Positions 33,229 through 36,847 of a stretch of DNA of 36,847 bases are shown here, piece by piece. The DNA is from Desulfurivibrionaceae bacterium (GTDB taxonomy: Bacteria > Desulfobacterota > Desulfobulbia > Desulfobulbales > VMSU01). The notes below the pieces were generated by a model. The model had not been told where the DNA came from, ran no database searches, and worked only from the letters and a program-made list of their open reading frames with translations. Both the position numbers and the translations under genes were made by a program. Location of the stretch: the NCBI GenBank assembly GCA_030145275.1, contig JAQYVV010000028.1, positions 1 to 36,847 on the forward strand, written 5' to 3'. Numbering within the stretch: position 1 is the stretch's first letter; each line of letters starts with the position of its first letter.

Positions 33229-33603
33229 GTTTGCTCTTTGTCATCTCCTTTCTGTGCGATGGTTCTCTGGTCGTTCTAAGATATTGCCCTTGTTACTCTT
33301 TTCCTTCCTTTATCTTGTAAATCACTTTGTTCAAGTTCTTCTGTCAAGAGGTGGGGTAGGAGGCGCGCTACTCGTGTTTTTGATAAGTATGCTCTTGTGG
33401 GCCTAGGCATGGTTTGGTTGTTCCTTGTCTCTCGCCTGTAGGGCGAGAGCGTTCTTTTAGCTGGGGCACGGGGTATTGCCCTTAGCGTTCTCTCTGTTTT
33501 TGCCATGGCTTGGAGATTGTTGATGAAAATCTCCCTTCAAGGCTTCTTTCTCTCGTTTTTTTCCTCGTTGCTTACTGTTAGCTCTGTAAACTTTTCTGGA
33601 CAA

Positions 33604-33626
33604 TAGTGGCGCAAAGTGCGCCACTA
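33604..33626. repeat. REP-like palindrome, short form
   Basis: TAGTGGCGCA and TGCGCCACTA form perfect 10-bp arms around AAG. Its core TGGCGCAAAGTGCGCC is repeated in the larger palindrome at 33743-33799. Confidence 0.8.
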
Positions 33627-33742
33627 TTTCGGGGTTTCAGGGTTAACATGCTGTTTTTGTGGAGTTTCTCTCTGTGTGTCGCAGGCGGGATGTCTGCGTT
33701 TGCAGGCCTTGATTGGCTAATGGAATTGGTTTCTTGGTGTAA

Positions 33743-33799
33743 ACTGGGCGCACTTTGCGCACCTTGCCCAAGGGGCATGTGGCGCAAAGTGCGCCCAGT
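33743..33799. repeat. REP-like palindrome, long form with a nested hairpin
   Basis: Perfect 18-bp arms ACTGGGCGCACTTTGCGC and GCGCAAAGTGCGCCCAGT enclose a 21-nt loop. The loop itself forms TGCCC-AAG-GGGCA (33765-33777). The arms contain the same core as the palindrome at 33604. Confidence 0.85.
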
Positions 33800-34061
33800 G
33801 TTGCAATTAATATGGACATGGGAAGGGGTAGGAAGGGTTGGATATAGATATTTGTATGGTTTTGTTTCGACGAAAATATGGGGACTTATGTTTTTTTAGA
33901 CGAAAAGATGGCTGCTTCTGGCTGAGTTTGGCACACCCGTTGCTATTAAGACTTAGTAACTAAGAAACAGGTATAAGCCTGAAACGAGAAACGCCCATCC
34001 ATTTTCAAATGGGCTTGAGATTTCCTACCAAAATCTCAAGTGAAACAACAGGAGGCCGGTT

Positions 34062-34295
34062 ATGAGTGCCTTAATTCATATGCTCAGTAAAAATCAGGGG
34101 TTAAGAGGATCAGCATCTTGGCTTGCAGCTATTGGCAAGCGTTTTGCTCACTTAAGTGAGGCTTTTTGGTTTGGTACCTCCCTGGTGCTGTTTGTTGTTC
34201 TTGGACCTTTTTCAGCCGTTGTAGCCCTGATTGCTTTAGGCTCTTTGGCTACTAAGGGTGAGACCAAGCATTTACAGAGTCCGGCCAAAGTTTGA
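34062..34295 (+). CDS. 77-residue membrane protein upstream of the second nrfD
   Basis: ATG 34062 follows AGGAGG at six bases. The protein has an amphipathic N-terminal part (HMLSKNQGLRGSASWLAAIG), one or two membrane passes at about 33-62 (FWFGTSLVLFVVLGPFSAVV onward) and a short polar tail. It sits 129 bp before nrfD copy 2, the same relative place as the 41-residue protein before copy 1, though the two are not obviously similar in sequence. It is probably a small subunit or assembly factor of the NrfD complex; no family is recognised. Confidence 0.6.
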   Translation: MSALIHMLSKNQGLRGSASWLAAIGKRFAHLSEAFWFGTSLVLFVVLGPFSAVVALIALGSLATKGETKHLQSPAKV

Positions 34296-34302
34296 TGTTC
34301 TT

Positions 34303-34351
34303 TAAGAGGAATGACGGGTAGGTGGCGGCCTGTTCGTCATTACCTCTTAAG
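34303..34351 (+). promoter_or_regulatory. Intercistronic hairpin before nrfD copy 2
   Basis: Arms TTAAGAGG-AATGACG (34303-34317) and CGTCATT-A-CCTCTTAA (34336-34351) pair over 15 bp with one bulged A. No T run follows. It could be an mRNA processing or stability element between the 77-residue gene and nrfD. Confidence 0.65.
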
Positions 34352-34424
34352 AGTCCAAAGAAACAAAGTGGCCTCAATGGCTACCGAAATAAGTTGTCTA
34401 TTATAATTTATAGGAGGAAGGAAA

Positions 34425-35609
34425 ATGGTTAACGGATTTTCACTTGCCGCAGTAGCGGAACCGAGGGTGGCAACACCTAAAATAAATCTGGCAACAGGCC
34501 TTTTTGCTCTGCTTGCTATTGTCGGTGTCTCAGCTGGTCTTTATGCCTTCTACGCTGGCCACCATACAATGTACAACAACACCCGGCAAATGCCTTGGGG
34601 TATATTGATTTCATCCTATGCGTTTTTTGCTATTACCTCTACAGGTCTTTGTCTCCTGGCCGCTGTTAGTCACATCTTTGGTGGCAATAAGCTGGCCCCT
34701 CTCGCAAACCGAATGGTTTGGCTCTCTATCATTACTATTATAGGTGCTTTCACTATTATCGGTGTTGAGATAGAAAATCCCCATCGTATGCTCATCTATA
34801 ATATTCTGAGCCCAAACCTGACCTCCAATATCTGGTGGATGGGTACCCTGTATGGTATGGCAGTAGGCTTTATGCTTCTTGAGTTTTTCTTGATCCTTAA
34901 TAAGCAGTATAAGCTTGCGGTTACCCTTGGGGTTCTTGGTGCTCTTGCCGAAGTTGCCGCAAACACCAACCTTGGCGCTGTCTTTGCGACCCTTTCCGGC
35001 CATCCTTTTTGGTATGGTTCTCAGCTTCCTGTTTACTTTCTTTGCAGTGCCTTTATGTCTGGTGCCGCAGCAGCCATCCTCTTTACCAATATGGCTTTTA
35101 AAATCCGTGATCGTGAAATTGATAGCGTTACCATGGCTGGCATGCAGTCTGCCGGTAAGGTCCTCACCCTTACTCTGTTTTTGATCTGTGTAGCCACGGG
35201 CTGGAGGTATATCTCCTTCTTCGTGGGTGGTGCCGAGGGTGGACGTGTTGCTGCCATGGCTCTGGTTTCCGGTCCTCTGTCCTTTAACTTCTGGATTTTT
35301 GAGATTTGTATCGGTTTAGCTTTTCCACTTGGCCTTCTTGCCATGACCAAGCTCAAGAGTGCACCTGCCATGACATTGGCAGCCTTTATGACCTTGGTTG
35401 GTCAGTTCTTCTCTCGCTATGACCTGGTTGTTGCCGGTCAGATTGTCCCCCATTTTTCAGGATGGGATAACCTGCCCACCTACTTTAGCTACGTACCTTC
35501 TGCCTCTGAGCTGATGGTTACCTTCGGCGGCATCGGCGTAGTTGGTGCAACCTTCTTACTTGGAGAGCGTTTCTTTGGCCGCGCCTTTGACGATCATGGC
35601 TCCCATTAA
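34425..35609 (+). CDS. nrfD: NrfD/PsrC-family integral membrane quinone-interacting subunit (copy 2)
   Basis: A 394-residue paralogue of the protein at 26471-27664, with AGGAGGAAGG before its ATG. Shared landmarks are NTRQMPWGILISSYAFF, STGLCLL, GVEIENPHRMLIYN, SPNLTSNIWWMGTLYG, VSGPLSFNFWIFEICIG and FFSRYDLVVAGQIVPHFSG. The same multi-helix topology is predicted, with electrons exchanged between quinone and a periplasmic FeS subunit. It follows the ferredoxin and cytochrome transcript by 1.3 kb. The ferredoxin at 31821 is the nearest partner candidate. It is followed by a hairpin and merR copy 2, as copy 1 is. Confidence 0.93.
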   Translation: MVNGFSLAAVAEPRVATPKINLATGLFALLAIVGVSAGLYAFYAGHHTMYNNTRQMPWGILISSYAFFAITSTGLCLLAAVSHIFGGNKLAPLANRMVWLSIITIIGAFTIIGVEIENPHRMLIYNILSPNLTSNIWWMGTLYGMAVGFMLLEFFLILNKQYKLAVTLGVLGALAEVAANTNLGAVFATLSGHPFWYGSQLPVYFLCSAFMSGAAAAILFTNMAFKIRDREIDSVTMAGMQSAGKVLTLTLFLICVATGWRYISFFVGGAEGGRVAAMALVSGPLSFNFWIFEICIGLAFPLGLLAMTKLKSAPAMTLAAFMTLVGQFFSRYDLVVAGQIVPHFSGWDNLPTYFSYVPSASELMVTFGGIGVVGATFLLGERFFGRAFDDHGSH

Positions 35610-35651
35610 GGATGTGGAGGTTTGGTGATAAAGTTCTCTTGCCACGAAAAA

Positions 35652-35683
35652 CCGGAGGACTTGCCTTAAGGCAGGTTCTCCGG
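35652..35683 (+). promoter_or_regulatory. Intercistronic hairpin between nrfD copy 2 and merR copy 2
   Basis: CCGGAG (35652-35657) pairs with CTCCGG (35678-35683), and ACTTGCC (35659-35665) with GGCAGGT (35670-35676), around a TTAA loop with one G/T mismatch. No T run follows. The position matches the hairpin at 27688. Confidence 0.75.
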
Positions 35684-35711
35684 CTTAATCAAATCGAAAA
35701 GGTGAAGCATC

Positions 35712-36083
35712 ATGTTCTCAGACGATAAGGCAATCTTTACAATCGGTGTTGCTGCAAAGATGCTGGAGGTACACCCCAGGACACTTCGAATATACGAGCA
35801 GGAAGGTTTAATCAGGCCTATACGAAAAGGGAAATGGCGTTATTTTAACATGGATGATATCAAATGGGTTGAGTGTCTGCGGAGTATGATTCATGAGCAG
35901 GGTATTTCCATCGCCGCTATTAAAAAGCTGCTCATATATACCCCCTGTTGGAATATTACCGACTGCTCATTTGACAAACGTAAGCTGTGCACAGCTTTTA
36001 TGTCCAGTGGTCTTGTGCCCAGAAAAATTGAGATTGAACATCCTCAAAAGATTGCTCGATCTGACGGTGATGTGGCTGCCTAA
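35712..36083 (+). CDS. MerR-family regulator with a CX5CX7C motif (copy 2)
   Basis: A 123-residue paralogue of the regulator at 27755-28201, with AGGTGA before its ATG. The winged helix covers about 8-60 (FTIGVAAKMLEVHPRTLRIY, EQEGLIRPIRKGKWRYFN), then IKWVECLRSMIHEQGISIA. Cysteines 55, 79, 85 and 93 match those of copy 1 (65, 89, 95, 103) exactly in spacing. The basic tail of copy 1 is absent. It probably regulates the second NrfD module in response to a metal, Fe-S or redox signal, which is inference. Confidence 0.9.
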   Translation: MFSDDKAIFTIGVAAKMLEVHPRTLRIYEQEGLIRPIRKGKWRYFNMDDIKWVECLRSMIHEQGISIAAIKKLLIYTPCWNITDCSFDKRKLCTAFMSSGLVPRKIEIEHPQKIARSDGDVAA

Positions 36084-36379
36084 CTAAGTGTTGTCTGGTG
36101 TCAGGTCGTTGCTTTGATCTCTTCGACGTAGAATTTTTGGTACGTCATGAGGTGTCAGTATTTTCTCTCTCGGTAGGTCTTCCGGTTGCGCTCTTAAGGC
36201 AACCGGCGGCAAGCGCGCGTATACTCCCCTTTTTTTAATAATCAAATTAGTGTATTAGCGTGTTTTTCTTCGCAATAGATTTGTCGTAATTTCTTTCTCC
36301 AGTTTAAGCTAAGCCTTGTCCGTCCGAATATAATGGGCCATACTTGTTCTTGAATTATTAACATCTATGGAGTGGGGTT
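36084..36379. other. Intergenic region after merR copy 2
   Basis: No gene is present. A hairpin CCGGTTGC/GCAACCGG (36182-36189, 36199-36206) lies about 25 bases before a run of T (36229-36237) and may help end the nrfD-merR transcript. The lipoprotein promoter presumably lies to its right. Confidence 0.5.
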
Positions 36380-36847
36380 ATGGGGAACGGTCTTAAGGGA
36401 TTTTTACTCGCTGTTTTTGCTCTGGCACTTCTTCTTGGCGGGGTTGGTTGTGCTCGTCATGAGGTGCGTGTTATGGAGGCCACAGGCTATTGCGGGTGTA
36501 AGGAGTGCTGCGATTGGCAGCGTGGAAGTTGGCAGTATCTCAAATTGAATTTTTGGGATCGTTATGTCAGTGATGGCAAAAATAAGGGTAAGGGCTATAG
36601 CGGTAAAACTGCCAGCGGCACAATGCCCCAAGAGGTCTCAGACGGCCTGTTTTCTATGGATAGTGTCAAGAAGCCTTGGAAGATCCCTTTTCGCCTCCTC
36701 CTGCCCTGGTTGTGGTTTTCCGAGGATGGAACCATTGCTGCTGATACCAAATATTATCGTTTTGGAACCAGGATGTATATTCCCGGTTATGGTTGGGGCA
36801 AGGTGACGGATCGTGGAGGTGCTATCAAAGGGCCGAACAGACTTGAT
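36380..36847 (+). CDS. 3D-domain lipoprotein, 3' end cut by the window
   Basis: ATG 36380 starts a frame open to the window end (156 codons). Residues 1-24 form a lipoprotein signal with the lipobox GGVGC and Cys24 as the lipidated residue. The mature part includes TGYCGCKECCDW, rich in Cys. It ends with the 3D-domain signature FGTRMYIPGYGWGKVTDRGG and GPNRLD, whose Asp residues give the domain its name and occur in MltA-type and RlpA-like cell wall hydrolases. It is probably an outer membrane-anchored peptidoglycan enzyme. It is unrelated in function to the NrfD cluster. Confidence 0.85.
   Translation, partial: MGNGLKGFLLAVFALALLLGGVGCARHEVRVMEATGYCGCKECCDWQRGSWQYLKLNFWDRYVSDGKNKGKGYSGKTASGTMPQEVSDGLFSMDSVKKPWKIPFRLLLPWLWFSEDGTIAADTKYYRFGTRMYIPGYGWGKVTDRGGAIKGPNRLD

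Larger units (their letters stand above)
33229..34061. other. Non-coding region with palindromes, before the second NrfD module
   Basis: No credible gene is found in about 830 bp. It holds a terminator-like hairpin CTCTCGCC/GGCGAGAG (33429-33449), the palindromes at 33604 and 33743, and paired GACGAAAATATGG/GACGAAAAGATGG near 33868 and 33900. Two leader hairpins lie just before the 77-residue gene: GCCCAT/ATGGGC (33993-34014) and the 10-bp CTTGAGATTT/AAATCTCAAG (34014-34040). Confidence 0.55.

Noticed and set aside
33606..33899. 97-codon plus-strand frame between the cytochrome and the 77-residue gene
   Set aside because: It runs through both REP-like palindromes and has no ribosome binding site or coherent fold.
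31821..35609. Calling the ferredoxin, cytochrome and NrfD set dsrOJP
   Set aside because: dsrM and dsrK are absent, gene order differs, and a small gene plus a 900-bp gap separate the cytochrome from nrfD. A generic NrfD-type complex is the safer description.
1..36847. CRISPR array
   Set aside because: The direct repeats found (iterons, 19-bp repeats, 12-bp hsdS units) lack the regular repeat-spacer pattern, and no cas gene is present.

Overview
The window joins a horizontally acquired, mobile block (1 to about 22.9 kb) to a chromosomal segment (about 22.9 kb to the end). The right part carries two NrfD/PsrC-type quinol oxidoreductase subunits, a Tat-exported four-cluster ferredoxin, a triheme cytochrome c, and a sigma-54 activator with four PAS domains. 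This combination suggests an anaerobic sulfur- or sulfate-metabolising Desulfobacterota, probably close to Desulfobulbales. That placement is an inference from gene content; no phylogenetic marker is present.

Mobile block, left part (1-8.6 kb). The first 45 bases hold the start of a leftward gene, perhaps a recombinase, followed by an IS3-like orfA remnant. Next is a complete type IC restriction-modification operon, hsdM-hsdS-prrC-hsdR, strikingly like EcoR124I, with a PrrC anticodon nuclease between hsdS and hsdR as in EcoprrI. An integron attC site follows hsdR, then a secreted staphylococcal-type nuclease.

Mobile block, right part (8.6-22.9 kb). This looks like an integrated, plasmid-like mobilizable element. 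A rightward set of small genes includes a serine recombinase and a HAD phosphatase flanked by 19-bp repeats. A leftward operon contains a pilin-like secreted protein, mobC, the relaxase mobA with mobB nested inside it, three small genes and a lone DotA/TraY homologue. A candidate oriT lies upstream of that operon. Iterons and a replication initiator with a DnaA domain I-like N terminus follow, then an AlpA-like regulator and a P4-type integrase. The element ends in the anticodon arm of a tRNA-Pro(GGG), of which only the 3' half remains at 22884-22932. The matching left junction is not in the window.

Chromosomal part (22.9-36.8 kb). It holds ppnP, ftsH (TTG start) and a respiratory and regulatory cluster. 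The cluster has two copies of the same module: small membrane protein, NrfD, intercistronic hairpin and MerR regulator with a CX5CX7C motif. They flank a sigma-54 activator with cysteine-rich PAS repeats, a PilZ protein, a Tat ferredoxin and a triheme cytochrome. A structured leader precedes the first module. No molybdopterin catalytic subunit is encoded here, so the NrfD, FeS and cytochrome proteins either work with one encoded elsewhere or form an electron-transfer complex between quinones and periplasmic cytochromes. The window ends in a 3D-domain lipoprotein gene.

The points most worth follow-up are: the mob operon that carries its own DotA/TraY and pilin-like protein; the DnaA-like-domain Rep with iterons inside an integrated element; PrrC in an EcoR124I-like locus; the paired NrfD/MerR(Cys) modules; and the structured leader at 26.07-26.22 kb.
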